A DNA stretch of 64,000 bases from Segatella copri. Its GTDB lineage: Bacteria; Bacteroidota; Bacteroidia; Bacteroidales; Bacteroidaceae. Below the pieces are notes generated by a model. That model was not told where the DNA came from, did not search any database, and worked only from the letters and a program-made list of their open reading frames with translations. Every line of letters starts with the position of its first letter. The first letter of the stretch is position 1. Of the stretch, positions 16,848-26,278 are shown one piece after another. A program made the translations under genes and the position numbers. The DNA lies in contig NZ_CP137557.1 in assembly GCF_019249655.2 (NCBI RefSeq), positions 2,513,001 to 2,577,000 of the forward strand, written 5' to 3'.

Positions 16848-17900
16848 ATGGAAAATAAAGACGAAAATATCAAACAAATAGATGTTGTGGCAATTGTGAA
16901 AGCAATGTGGCAACATAAAAAGCTATACTTCATTACATTGCCAATAGTCTGTGTAATTTCTTGTCTTTTAATTATTTGCGTGCCAAGATATTACAACAGT
17001 ACAGCAAAGCTTGCACCTGAGTTGTCTAGTTTTAATTCTAGCTCTTTGGGCGATCTTGCCTCATCTTTTGGCTTCGACATCGGAGGTTCATCTTCTAATG
17101 GAGATGCCATCTTCCCTGAACTGTATCCAGAATTGATACAGTCTAACGATTTCCTTACAAGTTTGTTTGACGTTAAGGTCAAGTCACTTGACGGAACAAT
17201 CAATACCACATATTATGACTACCTTGCCACTAAGCAGCAATCACCATGGTGGTCAAAAACTATATATGGCATCAAATCATGGTTTGCAGATAAGGATTCT
17301 ACAGCCCATGCCAATAATCGGGTGAATCCATTCAGATTAACCAAGAAACAAGATGAAATTGCACGTAATATAGCAAGCAAAGTATCCTGTTCTGTTGACA
17401 AAAAGAACTATGTGATTTCAATTTCAGTAGAAGATCAAGACCCACTGATTTGTGCAACAATAACAGATACGGTACAATCACGCTTGCAGCAGTTTATCAC
17501 AGAATACAGAACCAGCAAAGCCCGCAAGGACTTAGAGTATTATCAGAAACTCTGCGCTGATGCAAAAAGCAAATACGAGAAAGTGAGACAGACCTATGGA
17601 AGCTATGCAGATGCCAACAATGATGTCATTCTGGAATCCTATAAACTGAAGGAAAACGATTTGGAAAACGAGATGCAGTTGCTCTACAACAACTATACAG
17701 CAATGCAGGGTCAAGTACAGCAAGCCCGTGCCAAGCTTACTCTCCAGACTCCAGCGTTTACTACCCTTCAGAGTGCCTCTGTACCTCTGAAGCCAGCTGG
17801 TCCTAAGAGAATGCTGTTTGTATTGGGAATGTGCATCATGGCATTCATGGTTATAACCATTTATTCTATCAGAAAGATTATCTTTGGTGAAAAGAAATAA
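16848..17900 (+). CDS. Wzz-type polysaccharide chain-length determinant
   Basis: Protein of 350 aa with the Wzz topology. A short cytoplasmic N-terminus is followed by a membrane segment near residues 27-47 (YFITLPIVCVISCLLIICV). A large periplasmic domain contains a coiled-coil-like stretch (DLEYYQKLCADAKSKYEKVR). A second membrane segment follows near residue 320, after the proline-rich SVPLKPAGPKR. The C-terminus is short and has no tyrosine-kinase domain. Family knowledge: Wzz sets the length of Wzy-polymerised chains. First gene of the operon; the flippase starts 3 bases after its stop. Confidence 0.88.
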   Translation: MENKDENIKQIDVVAIVKAMWQHKKLYFITLPIVCVISCLLIICVPRYYNSTAKLAPELSSFNSSSLGDLASSFGFDIGGSSSNGDAIFPELYPELIQSNDFLTSLFDVKVKSLDGTINTTYYDYLATKQQSPWWSKTIYGIKSWFADKDSTAHANNRVNPFRLTKKQDEIARNIASKVSCSVDKKNYVISISVEDQDPLICATITDTVQSRLQQFITEYRTSKARKDLEYYQKLCADAKSKYEKVRQTYGSYADANNDVILESYKLKENDLENEMQLLYNNYTAMQGQVQQARAKLTLQTPAFTTLQSASVPLKPAGPKRMLFVLGMCIMAFMVITIYSIRKIIFGEKK

Positions 17901-17903
17901 ATC

Positions 17904-19445
17904 ATGTCAGATAAAAACAAAGACATACAAAACCGTTCTAAGCGAATAGCGTCCAATACATTGGTGCTATTCGCTAGAATGCTTATTATCACCTTCGTCA
18001 ATCTCTATACGGTACGTTGGGTATTGGCAGGACTTGGCACAGAAGACTATGGCATCTTCAATGCCGTGGCAGGCGTGGTGACAGCAAGCACATGCATTAG
18101 CAGTGTACTTGCCCTATCCACCCAACGCTTTTATTCATTCGCAATGGGTAAAGGAGAATCAGACAGATTAAAGGAGATTTTCTCCGTGAGCCTCAACATA
18201 GTCGTGCTGATAGCTCTCGTTCTGTTAGTCCTATTTGAGATTGTTGGTCCCTGGTTGATATCTACACAACTCACCATTCCTGTGGAACGTATGGAAGCGG
18301 CACAATGGATTCTTCAGTTTTCCCTGTTTTCTTTCATATTCACCCTCCTGCAGATACCATTCATCGGTGCAGTCTTTGCCAATGAGAATATGGGCTATTA
18401 TGCTCTGATTTCTACCATCGACTGTATCGTCAAACTTCTCATTGCCTATTGCATCGGCATGACAGGTGGAGACGATTTGGTGTATTATGGAGCAGCATTA
18501 ATGTTCGAAGCATTCATGGTTATGTTGCTTTACGTTATCATTGCTAGAAGAAAGTATCCGGAATGTAAATATACCATCGTAAAGAAGAAGACTCTATACA
18601 AGGAGCTTTTCTCTTTCTCCGGCTGGTCATTCTATGGAGCTTTGGCAGGAGTAGGCATGACGCAAGGAAGCACCATTATTCTGAATGTGTTCTTCGGACC
18701 CATCATCAATGCAGCCTTTGGAATCGCCAATCAGATATACAATGCCATCAACACGCTCACCAATAGTGTGGTCATTGCTTTCCGACCTGCGATGATCAAA
18801 GCATATTCGTCGAACGAGAATGGATATCTAGAGCAGCTTTTTTTTGCTAGCAGCAAGGCAATACTCTATTTGCTGTCTATGGTTCTCATCCCATTCATCT
18901 TCGAAGCAGAGACGTTGCTCACACTTTGGTTAGGAGAATGTACACCTACCATGGTCTTGTTTGCCCGTCTCTATGCAATATATACAATATGCATGGCGTT
19001 ACATAATCCGATTACCACCATCATACAGGCAACAGGCAACATTCGCAAATACAGCATGTATGTTGAAAGCATGACAATACTATGTCTGCCTGTCAGTTGG
19101 GTCTTATTCAAGTTAGGCATGCCATCTTACTATGTGTTCATTACAATGATTGGACTTTGCGTTTTGGCACATATCATCAGATTACTGATGCTACAGAAAA
19201 GTATCTCTGATTTAACCATCAGCAAATATCTGATGAGACTGGTAATACCGGGCATTCTGATTATTTCGACAACTACGCTGATAGTGTATTGCGTTGACGG
19301 ATTGCATACCAACTGGTTTCTTCTGCTCCTCTTGTCGTTTGCCGTTTCTGCAGTAAGCATATCCATCCTATTATATGCAGTGGGCATTTCGAAAAAAGAG
19401 AGAAGTCTCATCAAAGAGTTAGTAAATAGAAAATTAAAAAAATAA
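17904..19445 (+). CDS. Oligosaccharide flippase (Wzx/MATE-like)
   Basis: Protein of 513 aa with about twelve to fourteen hydrophobic segments, consistent with the polysaccharide flippase family. It starts with a basic N-terminus (NRSKRIASNTLVLFARM) and the family-like segment VNLYTVRWVLAGLGTEDYGIF. The likely role is to move undecaprenyl-linked repeat units across the inner membrane. It begins 3 bases after the chain-length gene and ends 6 bases before the polymerase. These overlaps of function and spacing support a Wzx/Wzy/Wzz pathway. Substrate specificity cannot be read from sequence. Confidence 0.88.
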   Translation: MSDKNKDIQNRSKRIASNTLVLFARMLIITFVNLYTVRWVLAGLGTEDYGIFNAVAGVVTASTCISSVLALSTQRFYSFAMGKGESDRLKEIFSVSLNIVVLIALVLLVLFEIVGPWLISTQLTIPVERMEAAQWILQFSLFSFIFTLLQIPFIGAVFANENMGYYALISTIDCIVKLLIAYCIGMTGGDDLVYYGAALMFEAFMVMLLYVIIARRKYPECKYTIVKKKTLYKELFSFSGWSFYGALAGVGMTQGSTIILNVFFGPIINAAFGIANQIYNAINTLTNSVVIAFRPAMIKAYSSNENGYLEQLFFASSKAILYLLSMVLIPFIFEAETLLTLWLGECTPTMVLFARLYAIYTICMALHNPITTIIQATGNIRKYSMYVESMTILCLPVSWVLFKLGMPSYYVFITMIGLCVLAHIIRLLMLQKSISDLTISKYLMRLVIPGILIISTTTLIVYCVDGLHTNWFLLLLLSFAVSAVSISILLYAVGISKKERSLIKELVNRKLKK

Positions 19446-19451
19446 AGCAAT

Positions 19452-20510
19452 ATGGGTTACATCTTATCGGCAATGTTTCTAATCGTTGCTATACTTTGTT
19501 ACTTGGAAGACTACATCAGGAAGTATCAGAAGCCATTATTCTTCCTGATAGGTCTTGTGCTGATTTTTGTGGCAGGATTTCGAGAAATTGGTTTGGACCC
19601 TGACTCGGAAAATTACGAATATACATTCCAGCATTATTTCAAGAACGGAACAGATGAGATGGTAGAGCCATCCTTTCTGCTCATATCTTACTTTTTGGGA
19701 TTCTTTACAGACAATGTACACGTTCTGTTCTTGCTCTATGCTTTGTTCGGAGTGTCACTAAAGATGTTTGCCTTCAGAAAATTGAGCGAATTCTATTTTG
19801 TTCCATTGCTGTGCTACATCAGTTTCTATTATGTATTGCACGATCTTACCCAGATAAGAGCGGGAGTGGTATCAGGAATCTTCCTTATCGCACTCCATCT
19901 CATCACAGAGAACAAAAAGAAAATAGCCTTCCTGCTTTTGCTCGGAGGATCTTTAATACATTATTCATCTTTGACGCTCCTTCCTGTCTTGTTTCTCAAC
20001 AACAAGCCATTCAATAAGAAGACAACCATTCTGTTTCTTTGCGCCATTCCGCTGGGATATGTCGTATATTATGCAGGAGGTAGCATTCTGATGAATCCGT
20101 CACTTCCACTCATCGGTAACAAACTGGCTATCTACCAGGCTGCTGTGGAAAAGGGTAAAATAACGGTAGGCATCAATATATTTGATCCGCTGCATCTCAT
20201 GTCGGTCATGCTGTTTTATTACCTCTTCCTCTTTAAGGATACGCTGACGAAACTATGCAGTGATTTCCCGATATTGCTCAAGACGTCTGCAATAGGATTA
20301 TCCCTATATTCGGCACTTGCGTTTTTGCCTGTTTTGGCATTGCGAACCAGCCAGCTGTATTGCATCGTGAATATACTGCTCTATACTTATATCATGTACA
20401 CTTTCAAACAGAAGTGGATAGGTATCAGCATGATAGTCATCATCTCCCTCCTCATGCTCTATGTGAGCATACCGCATTATGGATTGGGAATGATGATCAT
20501 GCCTAATTAA
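19452..20510 (+). CDS. EpsG-family polysaccharide polymerase (Wzy-like)
   Basis: Protein of 352 aa, highly hydrophobic, with about nine to ten membrane segments. The pattern FVAGFRE-x-G-x-DPDSENYEY after the first segments, and HDLTQIRAGVVSG in the middle, match the EpsG family. That family acts as the chain polymerase in exopolysaccharide loci. Its position directly behind the flippase supports the call. Genes of this class vary quickly between strains, so sequence identity to known examples may be low. Confidence 0.8.
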   Translation: MGYILSAMFLIVAILCYLEDYIRKYQKPLFFLIGLVLIFVAGFREIGLDPDSENYEYTFQHYFKNGTDEMVEPSFLLISYFLGFFTDNVHVLFLLYALFGVSLKMFAFRKLSEFYFVPLLCYISFYYVLHDLTQIRAGVVSGIFLIALHLITENKKKIAFLLLLGGSLIHYSSLTLLPVLFLNNKPFNKKTTILFLCAIPLGYVVYYAGGSILMNPSLPLIGNKLAIYQAAVEKGKITVGINIFDPLHLMSVMLFYYLFLFKDTLTKLCSDFPILLKTSAIGLSLYSALAFLPVLALRTSQLYCIVNILLYTYIMYTFKQKWIGISMIVIISLLMLYVSIPHYGLGMMIMPN

Positions 20511-20551
20511 ACAATAAAAATAAAATAGAATAATAATAAAAAGCATATTAA

Positions 20552-21700
20552 ATGGAAGCAAGAGTTATAGCATATTATTTACCACAGTTTCACCCAATCC
20601 CTGAAAACGACAATGTCTGGGGACCAGGATTTACAGAATGGACCAACGTAGCCAAAGCCCGTCCTGTATTTCATGGACACTACCAGCCAAGAATACCAGC
20701 CGATTTAGGCTTCTATGACCTTCGTCTGCCTGAGACTCGCGAGCAGCAGGCTCAGTTGGCACGTGAAGCAGGTGTAGAAGGATTCTGCTACTGGCATTAC
20801 TGGATGGGTAACGGCAAGCGCCTGTTGCAGCGTCCATTCGATGAGGTTCTCAATTCCGGCAAACCGGATTTTCCATTCTGCCTGGCATGGGCAAACCATG
20901 ACTGGAAAACAAATACATGGAAGAATAAAGGTGGCAACCAGATGATCTGTGAGCAATTGTATCCTGGCGATGAAGACTACATTGCCCATTTCAACTATGT
21001 GCTCAAAGCATTCAAAGATCATCGTTACATCACGGTAGATGGTAAGCCACTGTTCCTGATTTTCGACCCATATCACTTCAAGGATGTGCGCCACTTCATG
21101 GAACTCTGGAGAAAGATGGCAAAGGAGAATGGATTGAAAGGCATCTTCTTCGTTGCTATGTGTGCTTCAACAACAACGGTCAAGAGAAACGAGGACGGCA
21201 CCATCAGACGTGTGATGCCAAACCTTGAAAGCAGTGCCGACATCTACAACTCATTCCTGGAATTAGGTTTCGATGGCATCAACCCGATGGGAAAAGGTAG
21301 AGCCGAGATGATGTATCAGGGAAAGTATTGGCGTATAGCAAGAAAAGCCATGCAGAAGGCATTCCCTTTCATGCCGGCACTGAAGTATGATTATCCTAAG
21401 GTGATGAAGCATTTCTTTTCACCAGAAGACAATTGGGACAACGTGTTCCCTACTCTTTTCCCACAGTGGGACCGTACCCCTAGAGCCGGCAAGCACGAAG
21501 GTATCTACGTAAATGCTACCCCAGAGAACTTCGAGCATCATATAGAAGATGCATTGCAGCTCATCAAGAACAAGCCTGAACAGAGAAAGATTCTCTTCCT
21601 CCGCTCATGGAACGAATGGGGTGAAGGCAACTATGTGGAACCGGATACCAAATATGGTCATGGTTTCCTCGATGCCATCAGAAATACAATTAAGAAATAA
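20552..21700 (+). CDS. WbsX-family glycan-biosynthesis protein
   Basis: Protein of 382 aa recognised from VIAYYLPQFHPIPENDNVWGPG at the start (first 20 residues of that run suffice), then FTEWTNVAKARP, GVEGFCYWHYWMGNGKR and the C-terminal LFLRSWNEWGEG. These are hallmarks of the WbsX family, a GH99-like TIM-barrel fold found in O-antigen and capsule loci. Whether WbsX proteins transfer or trim sugars is not settled as far as I know, so only a role in repeat-unit assembly or processing is claimed. Soluble, with no signal peptide, so it acts in the cytoplasm. It follows the polymerase by 41 bases in the same operon. Confidence 0.85.
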   Translation: MEARVIAYYLPQFHPIPENDNVWGPGFTEWTNVAKARPVFHGHYQPRIPADLGFYDLRLPETREQQAQLAREAGVEGFCYWHYWMGNGKRLLQRPFDEVLNSGKPDFPFCLAWANHDWKTNTWKNKGGNQMICEQLYPGDEDYIAHFNYVLKAFKDHRYITVDGKPLFLIFDPYHFKDVRHFMELWRKMAKENGLKGIFFVAMCASTTTVKRNEDGTIRRVMPNLESSADIYNSFLELGFDGINPMGKGRAEMMYQGKYWRIARKAMQKAFPFMPALKYDYPKVMKHFFSPEDNWDNVFPTLFPQWDRTPRAGKHEGIYVNATPENFEHHIEDALQLIKNKPEQRKILFLRSWNEWGEGNYVEPDTKYGHGFLDAIRNTIKK

Positions 21701-21726
21701 AAGAATAACTACATCGATAACGAAAC

Positions 21727-22530
21727 ATGGAAGTTAAAATCATACCAACAGGAGGACTTTGTAACCGATTACGTGCCATAGCCACAGGAGTGGCGGTGGC
21801 AAAGAAATATCATTGTTCTTCTGTCATTTACTGGAACAACAGCCTAGGTTTAAAAGCTGATTATTGCGAACTTTTCAAACCTATTCCACAAGATGATGTG
21901 AAACTGGTTGAGAACAAGCAATGGCTATACAACATCAATGGTAACAAGGACTACCTGATGAGATGGCCCCTGCTGAAAACGATGTTCGAGCAAACCGTGT
22001 TCAACTTCAGCATCTATCGCGATGGCGAGATATACAGCAAATTAAAAATGAGCTATTCACGCTCGCTCCTCCTCATCTCGTGTTATCCTATGTGTACGAA
22101 ATATACCATCCAGGGAATGTTCATTCCACAAGATGATATCCAGCGCAGAATAGACGAAGTAGTATCAGGCTTTTCTGAGAGTACTATCGGTGTGCATATC
22201 CGCAGAACCGACAATGTTGTATCCATCCAATCTTCTCCATTAGAGAACTTTACCAACATGATGGATGCGGAAATCAAGAAGAATGCCAATGCCAAATTCT
22301 ATGTAGCCAGCGATGATGATGAGGTAAAGGAAAATCTGAAATCAAAATATCCCGACCGCATCATTACCCTGATGGATGATACTGATCGCAATTCCCTGGA
22401 AGGAATGAAATTTGCAGTGTTAGACTTATTCTGTCTTAGCAAGACCAATAAGATTATAGGAAGCGTAGGGTCTTCATATTCACAGGTTGCTGCAGAGATA
22501 GGAGGTATTGAAGTTGAATATGCAAAATAA
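21727..22530 (+). CDS. Fucosyltransferase-like glycosyltransferase (GT-B, GDP-sugar type)
   Basis: Protein of 267 aa. The start MEVKIIPTGGLCNRLRAIATG matches the G-G-L-x-N-x-L/M-R glycine-rich motif of the fucosyltransferase superfamily. The motif GVHIRRTDN near residue 157 matches the H-x-R-R-x-D GDP-fucose binding motif of NodZ, GT11 and protein O-fucosyltransferases. GSVGSSYSQVAAEIGG near the end matches the third conserved block. A fucosyl or related GDP-sugar transfer onto the repeat unit is the best guess. The mannose-1-phosphate guanylyltransferase at 58 kb would feed a GDP-fucose pathway. Shorter than NodZ (about 320 aa). Confidence 0.7.
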   Translation: MEVKIIPTGGLCNRLRAIATGVAVAKKYHCSSVIYWNNSLGLKADYCELFKPIPQDDVKLVENKQWLYNINGNKDYLMRWPLLKTMFEQTVFNFSIYRDGEIYSKLKMSYSRSLLLISCYPMCTKYTIQGMFIPQDDIQRRIDEVVSGFSESTIGVHIRRTDNVVSIQSSPLENFTNMMDAEIKKNANAKFYVASDDDEVKENLKSKYPDRIITLMDDTDRNSLEGMKFAVLDLFCLSKTNKIIGSVGSSYSQVAAEIGGIEVEYAK

Positions 22531-22539
22531 GTAACAGTT

Positions 22540-23352
22540 ATGGCAACTAAAATAAGTGTTATCATACCGACATACACTCCCAAGGATTATCTTTGGGAAT
22601 GTTTAGGAAGTCTTGAGAATCAAACTTTATCAAAGGATGAGTTTGAGGTAATCCTCGTGCTCAATGGTGAAAGAGAACCTTATGAAAGCTTGATTCGCAA
22701 GAAACTGCCAGAATACTCCTTTACCAGCACACTGCTTTACTCTACTCCAAATGGAGTATCTAGAGCTCGAAATCTTGGAATGGAAAAAGCACAAGGCTGC
22801 TATATCTGTTTCATTGATGATGATGACTGGGTATCAGACAACTATCTGGAAGAGTTGCTTTCTAAAGCATGTGACAACGGAATTGTTGAAGCCAATGTGA
22901 AAGCAGTGAATAAGGAAACAGGAGAAGAAAGTGAACAGCATTTTCTGAGTCGTGCATACAGAAACTATCAACCGGCAAAGGAATCAAGTCGCTATTCCAA
23001 TCGCAGTTTTTTCTCGTCAGCATGTTGCAAACTGCTTCCTAAAGAATGTATAAACGGACAACGTTTCGACACAAATATCAAACGTGGTGAAGACTCCATA
23101 TTCATGTATGGAATATCCTGGAAGATCAAACATGTAAAAGTAGCCGCACCTACTTGCATATACTATATCAGAAAGAGAAATAATTCTGCAGGAAGACGTA
23201 AAATCAGCATTGTGACCAAGATATATGAATTCCTATCTCAAAGTTTCAAATATACAGGCATGTACTTGAGTCATCTAACTCATAACGACCCTTTATTCTA
23301 TCTAAGTAGAATAGCAGGAACTTTTTATAATAAACTGATACAGCAACATTAA
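22540..23352 (+). CDS. Family 2 glycosyltransferase
   Basis: Protein of 270 aa with the GT-A fold of GT2 enzymes. It has KISVIIPTYTPKDYLWECL at the N-terminus, then SRARNLGMEKAQGCYICFIDDDDW, which holds the DDD/DxD metal-binding site. GEDSIFMYG in the second half takes the place of the usual acceptor/catalytic ED. It starts 9 bases after the fucosyltransferase-like gene. The donor sugar cannot be assigned. It probably adds one residue of the polysaccharide repeat unit. Confidence 0.88.
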   Translation: MATKISVIIPTYTPKDYLWECLGSLENQTLSKDEFEVILVLNGEREPYESLIRKKLPEYSFTSTLLYSTPNGVSRARNLGMEKAQGCYICFIDDDDWVSDNYLEELLSKACDNGIVEANVKAVNKETGEESEQHFLSRAYRNYQPAKESSRYSNRSFFSSACCKLLPKECINGQRFDTNIKRGEDSIFMYGISWKIKHVKVAAPTCIYYIRKRNNSAGRRKISIVTKIYEFLSQSFKYTGMYLSHLTHNDPLFYLSRIAGTFYNKLIQQH

Positions 23353-23363
23353 AAATAGTAGAT

Positions 23364-24326
23364 ATGATACATCCAACATCAAGTAAAGGAGGAAGAATTC
23401 TCTTTGCTCCTGCTATTGGTTTATGTCATTTTTTGGGAAAGCACAATCCCGAATTGCTTCTAAAGATAAGATATTTTCTCACCTTTAAGAAAAAACTGAA
23501 TTTAAAAAATCCCCAGGATCTCAATGAAAAGATTCTGTGGGCAAAATTGTATTCAGACACGACCCAGTGGACAATCCTTGCCGATAAATACAAGGTAAGA
23601 GATTATGTTGAGCAAAAAGGTCTCGGCAACTGTCTTGTCAAACTCTACGGAGCTTGGGACAACGTGAACGACTTCGACTTTGACCAACTGCCAGAGAATT
23701 TTATTCTCAAGGCAAATAATGGCGACGGAAAAGGTACCAATAAAGCCGTAAGAGGTAAAAGTACCCTACCCATTGCCCAGAAGGCTGCTATTGTGAAGAC
23801 CATAGATGAATGGTTACACCGCAAGAACATAGGACTGCTTCATGTAGAACCTCATTACAAGGAAATCCATCCGATGGTCATTGCAGAAGAACTGCTCCCT
23901 ACACCGAAGGGCGAATCTACATTAATTGATTATAAACTATGGTGTTTTAATGGCAAAGTTCACTATATTCTGATATGTTCCGACCGTTCTGGCAATGGAG
24001 CCAAAGTTCACTTAATGCTCTATGACAGAGAGTGGAATGCGTGCCCACAATATTCTATATTCAGTTCCGGCTATCCTAAAGGTAAAATTATGCCAAAGCC
24101 TAAAAACTTGGAGAAAATGATAGAGGTAGCAGAAAAGCTATCCCAGGGATTCCCTGAGTTGAGAGTTGACTTATACAATTTGAATCCGGAAGACGAGAAT
24201 GGAAAGATTTACTTTGGAGAGTTAACGTTCACATCACTCGGAGGACTGATGACTTACTTTACTCCTGAGTTTTTGAAAAAGGCGGGTGCCTTGTTTAGCA
24301 TAAAAGATTTCAAAAAGAAAGTTTAA
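23364..24326 (+). CDS. TupA-like ATP-grasp transferase
   Basis: Protein of 320 aa matching the TupA-like ATP-grasp family found in capsule and teichuronopeptide loci. Landmarks are LNEKILWAKLYSDTTQWTIL, ADKYKVRDYV, FILKANNGDGKGTNKAV (nucleotide loop), EELLPTP, DYKLWCFNGKVHYI and the C-terminal FGELTFTSLGG. Family knowledge: ATP-grasp enzymes join a carboxylate to an amine, so this gene may decorate the polysaccharide with an amino acid or similar group. Some relatives are annotated as glycosyltransferases. It is the last gene of the operon and ends at a terminator shared with the converging GH16 gene. Confidence 0.82.
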   Translation: MIHPTSSKGGRILFAPAIGLCHFLGKHNPELLLKIRYFLTFKKKLNLKNPQDLNEKILWAKLYSDTTQWTILADKYKVRDYVEQKGLGNCLVKLYGAWDNVNDFDFDQLPENFILKANNGDGKGTNKAVRGKSTLPIAQKAAIVKTIDEWLHRKNIGLLHVEPHYKEIHPMVIAEELLPTPKGESTLIDYKLWCFNGKVHYILICSDRSGNGAKVHLMLYDREWNACPQYSIFSSGYPKGKIMPKPKNLEKMIEVAEKLSQGFPELRVDLYNLNPEDENGKIYFGELTFTSLGGLMTYFTPEFLKKAGALFSIKDFKKKV

Positions 24327-24353
24327 TGGAATCATATTAACGTCTGTAATCAG

Positions 24354-24391
24354 AAAGGGACACCACTTTTAATAATAAGTGATGTCCTTTT
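24354..24391. terminator. Shared terminator between the polysaccharide operon and GH16 gene
   Basis: AAAGGGACACCACTT pairs with AAGTGATGTCCTTTT (G-U pairs included). The GH16 stop codon (24369-24371) lies inside the loop, so one arm is part of its coding end. Confidence 0.8.
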
Positions 24392-25175
24392 CTCTTTGAT
24401 AGATTCTCACCCAGTCAAACTCGGTTTCATAAGTGGCATGCGGATCTGGAGCATGCCAGTTGCCATACCCCACACTTTGATTCAGAATGATGAAGAAGGA
24501 ACGGTCAAACGTCCATTGTCCTTCTTCCAGCTTAATGGGGTCATCCGACTTAAGATAGCAGCCGGTAGTCTCTCCATCAATATAAGTAATCAGCGCATGA
24601 GGTGTCCATTCCAAACCATAAACATGCCATTTGTCCCGCTCAATGTTTCTTGTCAGGAAGACGGTCTTATCGCCACTTTTTTTCAAAATCGCCGTGCGAT
24701 GCGAATGGAAGGTTTGTCGTGCAATGCCTTCGTCGCCAAAATATTCTATCAGATCAACTTCACCATATCGATATGGATTGCCAGGAACTTGCGGCATAAT
24801 CCATGCAGCAGGAAAGTTTCCTTTCTGCAAATTTGTCCTCATCCTCACCTCTATTTTTCCATACTTAAAGGCAAACTTATGCTTGGTAAATACTGCACCT
24901 GCCAACATCATTGCCGTATCTGCAGGATTCGTATTCGGAATAACCCGACAAACCAATCTTCCATTTCTAATAAAAACAACATCTGCCGTATCAGAATTCC
25001 ACTTTGCCCAAAGATTATTTGCACGCGGAACCCTACTCCATAATTTAGGATTAGGCTGGCTACCATCAGGAAGATTAAACTCCTCCCGAAAGACGAGCTT
25101 GTATTTCTGCTCTCTATCCCTAGCCATTACATGATATGTATCTCCTGACAGAAGACTGAAGGTAAATATCACCAA
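24369..25175 (-). CDS. Glycoside hydrolase family 16 endo-glucanase-like, signal peptide apparently frameshifted
   Basis: GH16 enzyme of about 268 aa. The catalytic motif EVDLIEYFG matches E-x-D-x-x-E; flanking blocks are GKIEVRMRTNLQKGNFPAAWIMP and HVYGLEWTPHALITYIDG (family core strands). It probably cleaves beta-1,3/1,4-glucans or the polysaccharide made next door. The open frame has no good ATG at its start, only TTG 25175 or GTG 25172. An ATG at 25204 begins MRINLKK in another frame. One extra A in the seven-A run (25184-25190) would fuse it to IFSLVIFTFSLLSG, forming an ordinary signal peptide. As written, secretion is doubtful; the internal ATG at 25127 would give a cytosolic enzyme. 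Confidence 0.82.
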   Translation of the reverse strand: MVIFTFSLLSGDTYHVMARDREQKYKLVFREEFNLPDGSQPNPKLWSRVPRANNLWAKWNSDTADVVFIRNGRLVCRVIPNTNPADTAMMLAGAVFTKHKFAFKYGKIEVRMRTNLQKGNFPAAWIMPQVPGNPYRYGEVDLIEYFGDEGIARQTFHSHRTAILKKSGDKTVFLTRNIERDKWHVYGLEWTPHALITYIDGETTGCYLKSDDPIKLEEGQWTFDRSFFIILNQSVGYGNWHAPDPHATYETEFDWVRIYQREKDITYY

Positions 25176-25385
25176 ACTAAATATTTTTTTAAATTTATCC
25201 TCATATTGTTATATTTAAGAATAACACCTATATCCTGTTTTACATACAGGTTTAATAAAGTACAAATATACGGTTTTTATTAGAAAGAAACAAATTTTTC
25301 CTTCACATTTTTGTAAAAGACAAGGTTTTTTAAGCAAAATCTTCAATTAGTATCTTCATTTTACTTTTATCTCATTATTTTTTAT

Positions 25386-25393
25386 TACCTTTG
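25386..25393 (+). promoter_or_regulatory. -7 element of the lone GT2 gene
   Basis: TACCTTTG lies 50 bases before the ATG at 25443; the -33 region is degenerate. The 25205-25385 stretch is otherwise AT-rich and shows nothing else. Confidence 0.6.
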
Positions 25394-25442
25394 CAACGAA
25401 AGAAACAATAATCATCTTTTGAGAAAGTTAAACTCTAAAATA

Positions 25443-26249
25443 ATGAATAAAGAAGACTTAGTATCTGTCATCATGCCAACTTATAATGCCGGCAAATATC
25501 TTGCCGACAGTATGAATAGTATCCTTAATCAAACTTATAAGAACTTAGAGTTATTGATTACCGACGATGCTTCCACAGACCCAACCACCTTGCAATTGCT
25601 GAAGGAATATGCAAGCAAGGACGAAAGAGTCAACATTCTATATCTGAAAGAGAACCATGGCGCCGGCTATGCCCGAAATAAGAGCATCGAACGCGCCAAA
25701 GGACGCTATATCGCCTTCTGCGACAGTGATGACAGATGGACCACAGATAAACTTGAAAAGCAGATTGCTTTCATGAACGAGAAGAAGTGTGCTCTCTCAT
25801 GTGCCTCATATATTATCTTTGATGGAGAAACGCAGGACGAGATAGGATTCTGTACGGCTCCGAAAAAAATAACATACGGGATGATGAAGAGAGACAACAA
25901 GGTGGGTTGCCTCACTGCTATCTATGACATTCAGATGCTGGGCAGGAAATTCTTCATGCCTACCATCCGCAAACGTCAGGACTGGGCTTTGTTCCTGCAG
26001 ATTATCAGAGAATGCAAGGTTTGCTATGCTTATCCGGAAAAACCTTTGGCCTACTATTGCATGCGCAGGAACTCTATCTCAAGCAATAAGATGTCGCTGA
26101 TGAAATATAATATTGCAGTTTATAAGGAGATATTAGGTTTCCACCCTATCAAGGCAAACCTTTATTTCTTCACGCTTTTCCTGCCAACCTATGGTGCGAA
26201 GATATTGAAGCGTAAGTTCGACAGTTACACTTTTACTCATCAAAAATAA
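25443..26249 (+). CDS. Family 2 glycosyltransferase (WaaE/EpsJ-like)
   Basis: Protein of 268 aa from the ATG at 25443; the frame is open to a TTG 24 bases earlier, but the family start MNKEDLVSVIMPTYNAGKYL favours 25443. GT-A landmarks are SVIMPTYN, TDDASTDPT, GAGYARNKSIERAKGRYIAF and the metal site FCDSDDRW. RKRQDWALFLQI supplies the later conserved RQDW. It is separate from the main operon, with its own promoter, and is followed by the large repeat region. Probably adds a sugar to the same surface polysaccharide or to lipid A-core; which one is unknown. Confidence 0.88.
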   Translation: MNKEDLVSVIMPTYNAGKYLADSMNSILNQTYKNLELLITDDASTDPTTLQLLKEYASKDERVNILYLKENHGAGYARNKSIERAKGRYIAFCDSDDRWTTDKLEKQIAFMNEKKCALSCASYIIFDGETQDEIGFCTAPKKITYGMMKRDNKVGCLTAIYDIQMLGRKFFMPTIRKRQDWALFLQIIRECKVCYAYPEKPLAYYCMRRNSISSNKMSLMKYNIAVYKEILGFHPIKANLYFFTLFLPTYGAKILKRKFDSYTFTHQK

Positions 26250-26278
26250 GACTATCGTTTTTTATATAAGAAGAAAGG

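Noticed and set aside
24396..25134. Plus-strand frames of up to 215 residues opposite the GH16 gene
   Set aside because: The minus strand encodes clear GH16 motifs with the catalytic EVDLIE; the plus frames resemble no protein and lack promoters.
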